Part shown: in pieces, positions 23,648 through 32,861 of the stretch | Layout: each line of letters starts with the position of its first letter | Position numbering within the stretch: position 1 is the first letter of the stretch | NCBI RefSeq assembly: GCF_000303155.1 | Contig: NC_018719.1 | Location: 930,001 to 994,000 of the forward strand | Reading direction: 5' to 3' | Source of the DNA: Candidatus Nitrososphaera gargensis Ga9.2 | GTDB taxonomy: Archaea > Thermoproteota > Nitrososphaeria > Nitrososphaerales > Nitrososphaeraceae | DNA: 64,000 nucleotides | Position numbers and translations under genes: made by a program | The notes under the pieces: generated by a model | The model's input: only the letters and a program-made list of their open reading frames with translations | What the model was told of the DNA's origin: nothing | Database searches by the model: none

Positions 23648-24088
23648 ATGCCAAGAAGTCGGCCTGTAAAGGCCAATGAAATGCTCACTGCCGAGAAAGC
23701 TGCCGAAGCTGTCAAAGAAACGGCAAGGAGCGTCCGCGAAGCAGCCTCTGCCGCAAGAGATATCGTGAAAGTGTTTAGGGAGAGCGGTGCCGTTGAGGAG
23801 ATAGCCAACGCGGCACGCGAAGCAGCCATTGCTGCGCGTGACACCACAGTAGAAATCAGAGATGCAGCAAGAGACGTGAACAAGACTGTTGCTGATACTA
23901 CTGACATAGTAAGGGAGACTGCCGAGGTCGCACAGGACACGGCACAGGTTGTGGCAAAGGAACTGCCAAAACCAAGAATTTCTAGAAGAAAAGGCAGAAC
24001 AGGGGCGGTGAAAAGACGTACTACAAAAGCGCGCAGACAGGTAAAACTAAAGGCTGCTAAAAAAGAAAGAAAAGGTAGAAGGAGTTAG
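23648..24088 (+). CDS. Ala/Glu-rich helical protein with basic tail
   Basis: A 146-residue protein. Residues 10-105 are long amphipathic helix in approximate 11-residue repeats (ETARSVREAAS, REAAIAARDTT, RETAEVAQDTA), LEA-like. Residues 110-146 are a very basic Lys/Arg tail (RRKGRTGAVKRRTTKARRQ) that resembles a histone H1 tail and probably binds nucleic acid. TATA at 23627 (TTTATATAATAA). It overlaps the next gene tail to tail by four bases. Confidence 0.65.
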   Translation: MPRSRPVKANEMLTAEKAAEAVKETARSVREAASAARDIVKVFRESGAVEEIANAAREAAIAARDTTVEIRDAARDVNKTVADTTDIVRETAEVAQDTAQVVAKELPKPRISRRKGRTGAVKRRTTKARRQVKLKAAKKERKGRRS

Positions 24089-25689
24089 AAGGAAGGGAGG
24101 ACTCGCGTCCTTCTAGTGTAGAGCGTTCCGGCTAGGATAGTTACAGCAACCGATGCAAGAACTATAACTGCAAGCGGGAACTCGGGTGTGACTACTGCCC
24201 TTGCCACTTCGAGGTCTGTCTTGATCTCCTCTACATGTGCCTCGATTTCAGCTGCCGGCCTTCTGTCATCTATCATCTTTACAAGCTCTTCGCGTATGGC
24301 AAGCTCGATCTTTACCATCAGCTCCGGGTTGTCCTCTGCAATGTCTGGTTCAATGAACTCATAATTGTTCAGATATGCTTCATTTCTTGCTAGAGTCCTT
24401 GCCTGCTCATAATTTCCTGCCTTGTATTCTACCACTACCTCGTCAAGCAATAACTTGACAGTATCGATGTATTCCCATCCTCCCTTTTCCTCTACTGTCC
24501 CTCCTGTGGCACCCAAGATTTCTTCAAGCTCATGCTGCGCATGCGCAACAGTGTCTGCAACCTCTGTTGGGTCTTCCAAGCCTTCTACCATAGTCTTCAG
24601 GTTTGCGAGATCGGCTTCGACTTCTTGAGTCTCGTGCTCGGCTATCTCCATCAGCTCTGCCTTGTTCTGGTTGAAGGTTTCAGTGGCCTGTGAGAGGAAC
24701 AGGACTGTTTCGTCATACTCTTCCTGATCGATAATCTGGCCGTTGCTGACTGCTGCAGAGTATTCTATCGTTACCAGCTGTAGCAGATCAATCATTCTGG
24801 ATATGGCAGCGCCGATTCCCGTCGTCTCTTTTCCTTCATAGGCAAGGAGCAGCGTATTGATCTCTTCAGCTTCTTCCTGCATCTTGATCAAGTTGCCGTC
24901 TTGTGCGTATTCAGAGAACTCTTCAAGCTCGTGGAAGAGCGTAGCTTCCTGCTCTGCACCAAGCTTCTTCCTGACATCTGGTTGTATTGTGTAATAGTAG
25001 GCAATTCCCTCTATTGCAAACTTTTGGGCATTCGCATTGTCGGGTGGCTGCTTGCTCTGAGCCTCTATTGCTTCGGTTATCTCCTCCTTTACCTTGAGAA
25101 GGAACGTGGCGCGCAGGTCGTCAAGAATTACCGGCGAAAGTTTGGCAATCTTGGAAGGATCTGCTTCCAGCTCGGCCATGGCCTCTGACGCTTCAGACGG
25201 TGTCTGATCGTACTTGAACTTCTTGGTCATGACTGTGAACCATTCTGCAGCCTCTTCCACTTTCTCTTCAAGAAGCTCTTCTTCTATCTTTATGAAAGCG
25301 ATCTTGTAGATGAGCTTGTCTGCATATTGCTTGTTTAGGGTGACCTCAAGAACGGTGCTGGATTCGACAGCCGCTTGCATATTTGCATAGGCAGTTTCTA
25401 TAAGCTGTGCTGTTTCTGGAGCATGCTCTTCGGCTTCGTGTGCAAAGACCTGTTCATACTTGGCCTTTGCCTGCTCCAACTTTTCCAATGCGGTTTGTGT
25501 GGCTGTTGCATTCTTGCCTGTCAGCTTTTCAACTTCTCCAAGCAAGGTGTTGATTGTGTTCCATGAATCGCCCTTTGACTCGGCTTGCTGTTCTTGGGCG
25601 AATGCAGGTACTACTGCTACTGCAGCCGCCGCGATGGACGTTACTAAAATTGCAGCCATGATTATTGATGCTAGGCTGTGTATTCTCAT
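24085..25689 (-). CDS. Extracytoplasmic PEF-anchored helical protein, possible iron-binding
   Basis: A 534-residue protein: signal peptide (1-31, ending AFAQEQ), a long acidic helical ectodomain and a C-terminal PEF-type anchor (VVTPEFPLAVIVLASVAVTI plus basic tail). The segment around NYEQARTLARNEAYLNNYEF and DNPELMVKIELAIREEL resembles the periplasmic helical domain fused to FTR1-type iron permeases, where Glu and His bind iron (inference). Many HE, EE and HA pairs fit metal binding. A 28-bp palindrome of DtxR/IdeR-box type overlaps its promoter. Confidence 0.7.
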   Translation of the reverse strand: MRIHSLASIIMAAILVTSIAAAAVAVVPAFAQEQQAESKGDSWNTINTLLGEVEKLTGKNATATQTALEKLEQAKAKYEQVFAHEAEEHAPETAQLIETAYANMQAAVESSTVLEVTLNKQYADKLIYKIAFIKIEEELLEEKVEEAAEWFTVMTKKFKYDQTPSEASEAMAELEADPSKIAKLSPVILDDLRATFLLKVKEEITEAIEAQSKQPPDNANAQKFAIEGIAYYYTIQPDVRKKLGAEQEATLFHELEEFSEYAQDGNLIKMQEEAEEINTLLLAYEGKETTGIGAAISRMIDLLQLVTIEYSAAVSNGQIIDQEEYDETVLFLSQATETFNQNKAELMEIAEHETQEVEADLANLKTMVEGLEDPTEVADTVAHAQHELEEILGATGGTVEEKGGWEYIDTVKLLLDEVVVEYKAGNYEQARTLARNEAYLNNYEFIEPDIAEDNPELMVKIELAIREELVKMIDDRRPAAEIEAHVEEIKTDLEVARAVVTPEFPLAVIVLASVAVTILAGTLYTRRTRVLPSF

Positions 25690-25691
25690 AG

Positions 25692-25719
25692 TTAGGACAG
25701 CCTAATTAGGCTGTCCTAA
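25692..25719. promoter_or_regulatory. 28-bp perfect palindrome, DtxR/IdeR-box-like operator
   Basis: The 14-base arm TTAGGACAGCCTAA is followed directly by its exact reverse complement. Each arm contains TTAGG...CCTAA, as in DtxR/IdeR metal-repressor boxes. It ends three bases before the ATG of the anchored protein gene (25689) and overlaps that gene's TATA element (TTTATATTA on the minus strand), so a bound repressor would block transcription. Confidence 0.7.
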
Positions 25720-25777
25720 TATAAACTAACAGATTGCGAGATTGGCAAATATACCGCATACAGGTAAAAGCAAGGCG

Positions 25778-26194
25778 ATGGTAACCATCAACGCAAGCCG
25801 GGAGGTGTCTGCGCCGCTGGACAAGGTGTGGAATATTGTCGCAGATGTCGACAATGAACCCCAGTACTGGCACGGCACCAAGACCGTGAAAAACATTAGC
25901 AAGAGCGGGAACACTATAGAACGCGAAGTCACGATTGCTTTCAAGGACTCTAAATGCCGCCAGACCGTGGTGCTTGACCCGAAAAAGTCGGTAGGGATAA
26001 CGATAACAGAAGGCCCGCTCAAGGGCACCAAGGTGGTTACGCTTTCTCCAACAAGCGGAAACGGCACAAGGATCGACGTTGTCTGGGACATCAAGCTTGC
26101 AGGTTTCCTTGGAATGTTCACCGGCATGGTGAAAAAGCACATCGCGGAAGGGACTGAGGAAGCCTTGGAAAGGATTGCAAAAGCAGTCGAATAA
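25778..26194 (+). CDS. SRPBCC/START-like ligand-binding protein
   Basis: A 138-residue protein from ATG 25778 (a TTG at 25742 is possible). It has the polyketide-cyclase/SRPBCC layout: REVSAPLDKVWNIVADVDN at the N-terminus, central antiparallel strands and the long C-terminal helix KKHIAEGTEEALERIAKAV. Such proteins bind lipids or other hydrophobic ligands. The next gene is a membrane glycosyltransferase 31 bases downstream on the same strand. Confidence 0.85.
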   Translation: MVTINASREVSAPLDKVWNIVADVDNEPQYWHGTKTVKNISKSGNTIEREVTIAFKDSKCRQTVVLDPKKSVGITITEGPLKGTKVVTLSPTSGNGTRIDVVWDIKLAGFLGMFTGMVKKHIAEGTEEALERIAKAVE

Positions 26195-26225
26195 ATAGCC
26201 TATCTCTTGGTAGGTATATAACGCA

Positions 26226-27449
26226 ATGGAGCTTGCCTTCACAGTCGCCAACCTTGTGATTACCGCGATTATGGCCGGCATCTTTGGCATGTGGGTATAC
26301 TTTCTTGCATACATGACCAAGTCGTTCAAGAAGGCTCCGACCTTGGAGTCATTCGACCGCTCGGGCACAACCCACTCGCCCAAGGTCAGCGTTATCCTGC
26401 CTGCCAGAAACGAGGAGCGCTATATTGCACGCTGCCTTGACAGCCTGCTTGCGCAGGATTATCCTAATTTTGAGATAATCGCGATCAACGATTCGTCCAC
26501 CGACAGGACAGGCGAAATAATGCAAGAGTATGCTGCCAAGGACTCTAGGGTGGTACATGTCAACGCGCCACCCAAGCCGGATGGGTGGGCCGGCAAGAAT
26601 TGGGCCTGCTACGAGGGATACCTGCGGGCAAAAGGCGAAGTACTGCTGTTCACCGATGCTGACACCGAGCACTCGCCCTCTACAATGTCGCTTGCAATCG
26701 GGCAGCTGGTATCGCAGAACCTTGATGCTCTGACGGCCATACCACTGCTTATCTGCAACGATTTCTGGACAAAGATAACACTCCCTGCCCTTGAGACCTT
26801 TCTGCATACGCGCTTTTCACCCCTGCGCGTAAACGACCCGAACACCAAGACAGGCTATTTCTTCGGCAGCTTTTTTGTGATTACGCGGAGCACCTACGAG
26901 GCTGTCGGCACGCACAAGGGAGTTAGGCAAGAGCTAGTAGAAGACGGCGCCCTCGGCGGCAAGGTCAAGGAGCACAAGTTCAGGATGAAAATGGTCAGAG
27001 GCGAGAGTCAGATAAAGGCTGTGTGGGCGCGCGACCTGCAGACGCTGTGGGATGGCCTGCGCCGTCTCATGATGCCGATCTACTACCAGAACAGGTCAGG
27101 CGCTTACTTAATGGTCATAGCTGTTTTCTTTATCCTGTTTGCGCCATTCGCGCTTTTGCCATACTTGCCTGCTGCAGCTGCCGCCTCTGCCAACAATATC
27201 AATAACATTTCTTTCCAGCTCCTGCTTGGCATCCAGCTAGCAGCAATTGCATTGATATTTGTAGCAACAGCTGTCCAGTGCAAGCTTGGAGTGTTTGAAA
27301 GCCCACTGTACGCCCTTGCCTCGCCGCTGGGCGGCGCTCTGGTATCATTTGGCTTTCTGTCAGCAATAGTCGACGCCGGAAATGGAGGCACAGTGAGCTG
27401 GCGCGACAGGCAATATACTGTAAGCGAAAATCAGCATCCGATACACTAA
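26226..27449 (+). CDS. Membrane glycosyltransferase family 2
   Basis: A 407-residue protein: an N-terminal membrane helix (8-30), a GT2 catalytic domain (VSVILPARNEERYIARCLDS, NDSSTDRTGE, the DAD metal motif in FTDADTEHSP) and three C-terminal helices. The segment DGWAGKNWAC and overall size recall carotenoid-type or lipid glycosyltransferases such as CrtQ. It would transfer a sugar from a nucleotide donor to a lipid acceptor at the membrane. The acceptor is unknown. Confidence 0.85.
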   Translation: MELAFTVANLVITAIMAGIFGMWVYFLAYMTKSFKKAPTLESFDRSGTTHSPKVSVILPARNEERYIARCLDSLLAQDYPNFEIIAINDSSTDRTGEIMQEYAAKDSRVVHVNAPPKPDGWAGKNWACYEGYLRAKGEVLLFTDADTEHSPSTMSLAIGQLVSQNLDALTAIPLLICNDFWTKITLPALETFLHTRFSPLRVNDPNTKTGYFFGSFFVITRSTYEAVGTHKGVRQELVEDGALGGKVKEHKFRMKMVRGESQIKAVWARDLQTLWDGLRRLMMPIYYQNRSGAYLMVIAVFFILFAPFALLPYLPAAAAASANNINNISFQLLLGIQLAAIALIFVATAVQCKLGVFESPLYALASPLGGALVSFGFLSAIVDAGNGGTVSWRDRQYTVSENQHPIH

Positions 27450-27469
27450 GATTCTGTAGTACAAATCGG

Positions 27470-27485
27470 TGGAACGGCCGTTCCA
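27470..27485. promoter_or_regulatory. 16-bp palindrome between GT2 and winged-helix gene
   Basis: TGGAACGGCCGTTCCA is a perfect palindrome 20 bases after the GT2 stop and 60 before the winged-helix gene. It could be a terminator stem or the operator of that regulator. There is no T-run after it, which favours an operator. Confidence 0.45.
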
Positions 27486-27544
27486 AGCGCCTGAAACGCC
27501 ACGCACCTAATCTATCATGGTGCCTGTTATAGGTGCAGAGAAAT

Positions 27545-27847
27545 ATGATGTCAGAACGCAAAAACAACAGGGGAAAAATCCAGATCATGGGCGACGTGCT
27601 GGAGCTCGCTACGTCGGGAATAAAAAAGACACACATCATGTACAAGGCAAACCTCAGCTACGAGCAGGTTCATCTTTATCTGAGCGAGCTGATTGAGAAA
27701 AACCTGATCGCGCAGGACACTTCGCAAAACGGAGTGGTGTACAGGACGACCGATAAGGGAAGAGAATTCTTGCTGTACTATACACGCATAGTAGAGTTCC
27801 TCGAAGAGCCGCGGGTTGAGCTGAGCACGCCCTACGTCAGGATGTAG
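27545..27847 (+). CDS. Winged-helix transcriptional regulator
   Basis: A 100-residue protein from ATG 27545 (MMSERKNNRG). It has an archaeal single-domain winged helix of the HTH_45 type: MGDVLELATSGIKKTHIMYKANLS, recognition helix SYEQVHLYLSELIEKNL, then the wing GVVYRTTDKGREFL. Such proteins act as dimeric DNA-binding repressors. A palindrome 60 bases upstream may be its own operator. Confidence 0.85.
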   Translation: MMSERKNNRGKIQIMGDVLELATSGIKKTHIMYKANLSYEQVHLYLSELIEKNLIAQDTSQNGVVYRTTDKGREFLLYYTRIVEFLEEPRVELSTPYVRM

Positions 27848-27925
27848 CAAGAAGAAGCGTGCAACGCTCGTGATTTTTCATTCAGGCAAAACGTTATTAG
27901 ATGTTGGAGTGATATTTCTATAGGA

Positions 27926-29128
27926 TTGAACAAGGCGATTCTGGCTGCATCAATCGTTGTTGCTGCTGTCGCAATATTTTTTGTTTATTCGCAGTTTATA
28001 GATCTTGATTTTGGAGATGGTGGCGTGCCGATTATCAAAGATTTTGTACAGGTAAGCGAGAATGGAAAAGGAAGGGCCGACCTAGATGATAGCGCATTTC
28101 AGATCGGACAGGTAAGCACAGTGCAGGCTTCAAGCTCAGAGCTGAGCCTGCCAGACCTGTTTGCCAAGGTGGAAAAGTCTGTCGTGCAGATAACGGACAG
28201 CGACGAGACCAACCCTCTTGACTCGCGACTGGGCTCGGGATTTGTCTATGACACCAACGGGCACATCATTACCAACTACCATGTCGTAAACGGTGGAGGC
28301 AGGCTGGACGTGACATTCCTTGACGGCACGGTATACAGGGCCACACTGATAGGCTCAGACCCATTCACCGACCTTGCAGTCCTCTATGTGGAAGACGTGC
28401 CGAGGGAAAAACTGGTACCGCTGCCACTTGGCAACTCGTCCAACATAAGGGTCGGCGAGCAGGTGGCTGCAATTGGCAACCCCTTTGGGCTTTCAGGGTC
28501 CATGAGTGCCGGCATCGTCAGTGGAGTCGGCCGGCTGATACCGACGCAGGAAGCTGGCGGTTTCTCTATACCTGACGTTATCCAGACAGATGCTCCTATC
28601 AACCCAGGCAACTCGGGCGGCCCGTTGCTCAACATGAGGGGTGAAGTGATAGGCATCAACTCTGCCATATTTTCGACCACCGGCCAGTTCGCCGGCGTAG
28701 GCTTTGCAATCCCATCTGATACAATGACCAAGGTCGTGCCATCGCTTATCACCACCGGATCGTTCAAGCACCCGTGGCTTGGAGTGTCTGGCAGGGACAT
28801 GACGCCGGGCATAGCCGACCGCCTGAACCTTGAAGAGCCACGCGGCTTTCTGGTGATGGAAGTTGTCGCCGGCAGCCCTGCGGAACAAGCCGGCATAAGG
28901 GGAGGCAATCAGGAAGTGGTAATAGACGGCGTGCCAGTCATGCTGGGAGGTGATGTAATTATCAGCATTGACGACAGGACTGTAAGGAAGATAGACGATA
29001 TCTTGGTCTACTTGCAGAGGGACAAGGAAGTCGGTGACGAGCTAAAGCTGACCATCCTTCGCGATGGCCGAGAGATGAACGTCACTGCGGTACTGGCTGC
29101 AAGACCTAGCCAGCAAGAATCACCCTAG
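27926..29128 (+). CDS. HtrA/DegP-like S1C serine protease with PDZ domain
   Basis: A 400-residue protein starting at TTG 27926. Residues 1-25 are a signal anchor. The trypsin-like domain has His119 (NYHVV), Asp149 (FTDLAVL) and Ser230 (NPGNSGGPL). A PDZ domain follows from about residue 290 (GFLVMEVVAGSPAEQAGI). HtrA proteins degrade or refold damaged proteins outside the membrane. Length and order match the one-PDZ class. Confidence 0.95.
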   Translation: MNKAILAASIVVAAVAIFFVYSQFIDLDFGDGGVPIIKDFVQVSENGKGRADLDDSAFQIGQVSTVQASSSELSLPDLFAKVEKSVVQITDSDETNPLDSRLGSGFVYDTNGHIITNYHVVNGGGRLDVTFLDGTVYRATLIGSDPFTDLAVLYVEDVPREKLVPLPLGNSSNIRVGEQVAAIGNPFGLSGSMSAGIVSGVGRLIPTQEAGGFSIPDVIQTDAPINPGNSGGPLLNMRGEVIGINSAIFSTTGQFAGVGFAIPSDTMTKVVPSLITTGSFKHPWLGVSGRDMTPGIADRLNLEEPRGFLVMEVVAGSPAEQAGIRGGNQEVVIDGVPVMLGGDVIISIDDRTVRKIDDILVYLQRDKEVGDELKLTILRDGREMNVTAVLAARPSQQESP

Positions 29129-29180
29129 TCCTAGTAAAATCGTTTATTAGTAATGGGTCGCCTTCCATACATTATCATAC

Positions 29181-30359
29181 TTGCTCACAAATCCTGCTAT
29201 AGCCGAGATGCTCAACCGGGCCGTAGAATCCGGGGTAACAAAGCCGCAAGCGCACCAGCTGATGACCGAGTGCGACACGGACATGCTGGTCGCGATGGCT
29301 GGCAGGATACGGGATAGGACAAAACCAGGCGCAGTCACGTATTCAAGAAAAGTGTTCATCAATCTGGTTAACCTTTGCAGGGACACGTGCACCTATTGCA
29401 CGTACAAGAAAGCGCCGAGTGATCCTCTGCTCTCCATGATGGGCCCACAACAGGTTCTTGCGGTGGCAGAGGCCGGCAAAAAGTTCAGGTGCACAGAAGC
29501 GCTCTTTGTCACAGGCGAGCGGCCAGAACAAAAGTACAGGCAGGCGAGTGCGTGGCTCCGCTCCCTTGGGCATTCATCGACCATTGAATATATTCGGGAA
29601 ATGAGCGAGCTTGTGCTTGAAAAGACCGGCCTGCTTCCACACACAAACGCCGGCAGCATGACAAAAAAAGAAATGTCGATGCTAAAGGACACTAACGTGA
29701 GCCTCGGGGTCATGCTCGAGACATCAAGCGAGAGGCTGATGGGAAAGGGCATGCCGCACGAGAACGCGCCAAGCAAGAACCCCAAGGTGAGGATAAAGAC
29801 GCTTGAAAGCGCAGGTGAGCTCAGAATACCAATGACGACCGGCCTTCTTGTGGGAATTGGAGAAACACAGGAAGAGCTGGTCGACTCGCTGTTTGTGATA
29901 CGGCAGCTGCACGAAAAATACGGCCACATACAGGAAGTGATAATGCAGAACTTTGCCCCGAAGCCAGAGACTGGCATGGCACAATTCCCGCCGGCACCGT
30001 CAGAATACTTTATTCGCGCAGTTGCAATAGCGCGCATAGTCATGCCTGGCATGAATGTGCAGGTGCCACCAAATCTCAACCCTGATATCTTTGGCCGCTA
30101 TATCGACGCCGGCATCAATGACTGGGGCGGCATATCGCCGGTCACAATTGACCACGTTAACCCCGAGTTCCCGTGGCCGTCGATCGAGTCAGTGCAGAAA
30201 GTGACTGAGGGCAAGGGGCACAGACTGAGGGCGCGACTTCCAGTGTACCCCGAGTTCCTTAAAGGTGGATTTATTACATCGGGGCGGCTTTTGCAGCAGA
30301 TAAGCTTGATAGCCGACAGCTCGGGACTTGTAAGGGAGGATTATTATGTCAATGCTTGA
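29181..30359 (+). CDS. cofG: FO synthase subunit 1
   Basis: A 392-residue radical SAM enzyme, CofG, with the CxxxCxxC cluster motif in CRDTCTYCTY (about residues 65-75). With CofH it makes the F420 chromophore FO from tyrosine and 5-amino-6-ribitylaminouracil. The start is probably TTG 29181; an in-frame ATG lies at 29208. It overlaps cofH by 14 bases, an operon with coupled translation. Confidence 0.95.
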   Translation: MLTNPAIAEMLNRAVESGVTKPQAHQLMTECDTDMLVAMAGRIRDRTKPGAVTYSRKVFINLVNLCRDTCTYCTYKKAPSDPLLSMMGPQQVLAVAEAGKKFRCTEALFVTGERPEQKYRQASAWLRSLGHSSTIEYIREMSELVLEKTGLLPHTNAGSMTKKEMSMLKDTNVSLGVMLETSSERLMGKGMPHENAPSKNPKVRIKTLESAGELRIPMTTGLLVGIGETQEELVDSLFVIRQLHEKYGHIQEVIMQNFAPKPETGMAQFPPAPSEYFIRAVAIARIVMPGMNVQVPPNLNPDIFGRYIDAGINDWGGISPVTIDHVNPEFPWPSIESVQKVTEGKGHRLRARLPVYPEFLKGGFITSGRLLQQISLIADSSGLVREDYYVNA

Positions 30360-31611
30360 CTCTCTTTTGAAAAGGGCCGACCCTGTGGTCGCAGCTGCGC
30401 TTGAGCGGGCGCTGAGCGGCAAGGACATTTCAGTCGACGAGGCAGTCGCGCTCTTTGACTCGACAGGCCTTGAAATGAACCTTGCAGTGATGGTAGCAGA
30501 CGAGCTCCGCAGGAGGACTGTGGGCGACGATGTCACCTACGTGATCAACAGGAACATCAACTTTACAAACGTCTGTATCAAGCAATGCGGCTTTTGCGCT
30601 TTCAGCAGGGACTTTAGGGAAGAGGAGGGTTACTTTTTGCCCACAGAGGAGATAGTGAGGAGGGCAAAGGAAGCAGCGGGCCTTGGCGCAACTGAAGTGT
30701 GCATTCAGGCCGGCCTTCCGCCAAAGATGGACGGCAACCTCTATGCCGACATTTGCAGGGCGGTCAAGAAAGAACTGCCGGACATGCACATCCACGCTTT
30801 TTCACCGGAAGAAGTGATGTACGGCGCGATAAGGTCTGAGACGCCGGTGCCAGAGTACCTGAAAGCATTGAAGGAAGCCGGCGTTGGAAGCCTACCAGGG
30901 ACGGCAGCTGAAATCCTAGACCAGAGCCTGCGCGATATCATTTCGCCGGGCAGGATATCTGTGCAGGACTGGGTGGCGGTCATCAAACAGGCCCATACGC
31001 TTGGGATACCGACGACTTCGACCATAATGTATGGCCACGTGGAAACATCGCGCCACAAGGCAGAGCACATTGCGCTCTTGCGTGAGATCCAGAAAGAGAC
31101 CCATGGCTTTACCGAATTTGTGCCGCTCAGCTTTGTCCATACTGAAGCGCCGATGTATAGCCACGGCACAGTGCCGAACATCCGAGCAGGTGCAGACGGC
31201 AACGAAGTGATCAAGATGCACGCTGTGGCAAGGATAATGCTGAACAACCACATACCAAACATACAGGTGTCTTGGGTCAAGGAAGGCGCAAGGATGTCGC
31301 AGCTGCTGCTTGCGGCCGGCGCGAACGATTTTGGGGGCACGCTGATAAACGAGAGTATCTCTACTGCGGCAGGCGCGCAACACGGCCAGCTGATGAAGCC
31401 AAAAGAGATAAGGCAGCTGATAAGGTCTGCCGGCAGGACACCGGTCCAACGCTCTACCACGTACAGGGTACTGAAGGTATTTTCAGACGAAAAGGAAGAT
31501 GATCAGGAATCGGCGCTTGATAGCGCAGACGCATCGCAATTTGGATCGTATCACCAATTGATCAAGCTTGACAAATTCAGGTACAACAACAATAAGGATG
31601 CCAAAAAGTAA
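30346..31611 (+). CDS. cofH: FO synthase subunit 2
   Basis: A 421-residue radical SAM enzyme, CofH, with CIKQCGFCAFSR as the CxxxCxxC motif (about residues 76-87). It joins the tyrosine radical product to the ribityl substrate before CofG closes FO. The last 40 residues are a Ser/Asp-rich extension. It begins inside the end of cofG. After its stop, 134 AT-rich bases separate it from tfb. Confidence 0.95.
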   Translation: MSMLDSLLKRADPVVAAALERALSGKDISVDEAVALFDSTGLEMNLAVMVADELRRRTVGDDVTYVINRNINFTNVCIKQCGFCAFSRDFREEEGYFLPTEEIVRRAKEAAGLGATEVCIQAGLPPKMDGNLYADICRAVKKELPDMHIHAFSPEEVMYGAIRSETPVPEYLKALKEAGVGSLPGTAAEILDQSLRDIISPGRISVQDWVAVIKQAHTLGIPTTSTIMYGHVETSRHKAEHIALLREIQKETHGFTEFVPLSFVHTEAPMYSHGTVPNIRAGADGNEVIKMHAVARIMLNNHIPNIQVSWVKEGARMSQLLLAAGANDFGGTLINESISTAAGAQHGQLMKPKEIRQLIRSAGRTPVQRSTTYRVLKVFSDEKEDDQESALDSADASQFGSYHQLIKLDKFRYNNNKDAKK

Positions 31612-31745
31612 AAAGGATGTATTTAAGCCTGAACTAAGAGCTGCACTGTACAAAATTCTAAAACAACAAATCATTTACATGTAACTATATTTTGATATTT
31701 TTGATATTTCTAAAATCCTTTTGCACAGGCCTTTAAAGTCACCTA

Positions 31746-32861
31746 TTGTTGTCTGTCCCTATGTTAGCTAGGCAAGAGCCAGACAGCCTCGACCTCTGCG
31801 TAGTTTGCAGCGGCCAGCTCATCTCCGATCCGGACACTGGGGAAGAAGTGTGCAGCAGTTGCGGCGTAGTAGCGCGCGAGAACTTGGAGCTGGCTGCAGA
31901 GCGGCGTGCATTCACACTGGAAGAGATGGATAAGCGGTACCGGACAGGTGAGCCGGCGTCGCTCATGATGTATGATATGGGGCTTTCAAGCTTTATCGAT
32001 AACAAGAATATCGACGCAAACGGCAAGCAGATCCAAGGATACACTGAGATCGACAGGCTCCGGAGGCTCAATAAAATTACCGTGTCAAACAACTCAAAGA
32101 CAAAGAACCTCAACAAGGCTATGAGGGAGATCCGTAGGATAACCGAGATCCTCGGCATCGGCACACCGGTTGCAGAGCGCGCCGCTTACATTTACCGCAA
32201 GGCCCTTGAAAAGGAGCTTATCAAAGGGCGATCAATAACAGGCATCGTCGCAGCGACGATATATATTGCCTGCAAGGATACCGGTACTCCTCGCTCGATA
32301 CATGAAATACAGGAAGTGATCGGCAACGCCGACAGGAAGAACATCTCCTACTATTACAAGTTCCTGCTGCGCGAGATGAAGATCCATGTACCATTGCCTA
32401 TGCCTTCAAACAGCATATCGAGAATTGCAGACAAGGCGCGCCTGTCTGAAAAGACAGTGAGAAAGGCGCTTGAAATACTAGCACTTGTTGGCGACAACGC
32501 AATGCTTTCGGGCAAGAACCCTGTCTCCCTTGCTGCCGCCTCGCTTTACCTTGCAACGATAGAGACAAGTGAGTACACGACGCAGCTCAGGATAGCGATA
32601 GCGGCAGACGTGAGTACCGTGACTGTCCGGAAAAGGTGTCTTGAGATGATACAGCTTGTAAAGGCGGCCAACTCGCAGCTTCTTCCAAAGTCAATAGAGA
32701 AAAGTCAAGAACTACTGGCAGAAGAACCCAAGACCGCAGCAGCTCAGCAGCTTCCAGTTGCAAGCTCTGCAACAGCTCATCAGCCGCCGGCCAAAAACGT
32801 CAAGGGGCTCTTTCTGGCAAGCAGGCAGGTTCCGCATCTACCTGATCTGCCAGTGCATTGA
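31746..32861 (+). CDS. tfb: Transcription initiation factor IIB
   Basis: About 366-371 residues (TTG 31746 or ATG 31761). An N-terminal zinc ribbon (CVVCSGQLI, then CSSCGVVA) is followed by the B-finger region and two cyclin repeats (GTPVAERAAYIYRKALEK and AASLYLATIETSEYT). The last 60 residues are a Gln/Ala/Pro-rich extension not typical of TFB cores. It recruits RNA polymerase to TBP-bound promoters. Thaumarchaea carry several TFBs, of which this is one. It overlaps the next gene tail to tail by 24 bases. Confidence 0.95.
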   Translation: MLSVPMLARQEPDSLDLCVVCSGQLISDPDTGEEVCSSCGVVARENLELAAERRAFTLEEMDKRYRTGEPASLMMYDMGLSSFIDNKNIDANGKQIQGYTEIDRLRRLNKITVSNNSKTKNLNKAMREIRRITEILGIGTPVAERAAYIYRKALEKELIKGRSITGIVAATIYIACKDTGTPRSIHEIQEVIGNADRKNISYYYKFLLREMKIHVPLPMPSNSISRIADKARLSEKTVRKALEILALVGDNAMLSGKNPVSLAAASLYLATIETSEYTTQLRIAIAADVSTVTVRKRCLEMIQLVKAANSQLLPKSIEKSQELLAEEPKTAAAQQLPVASSATAHQPPAKNVKGLFLASRQVPHLPDLPVH

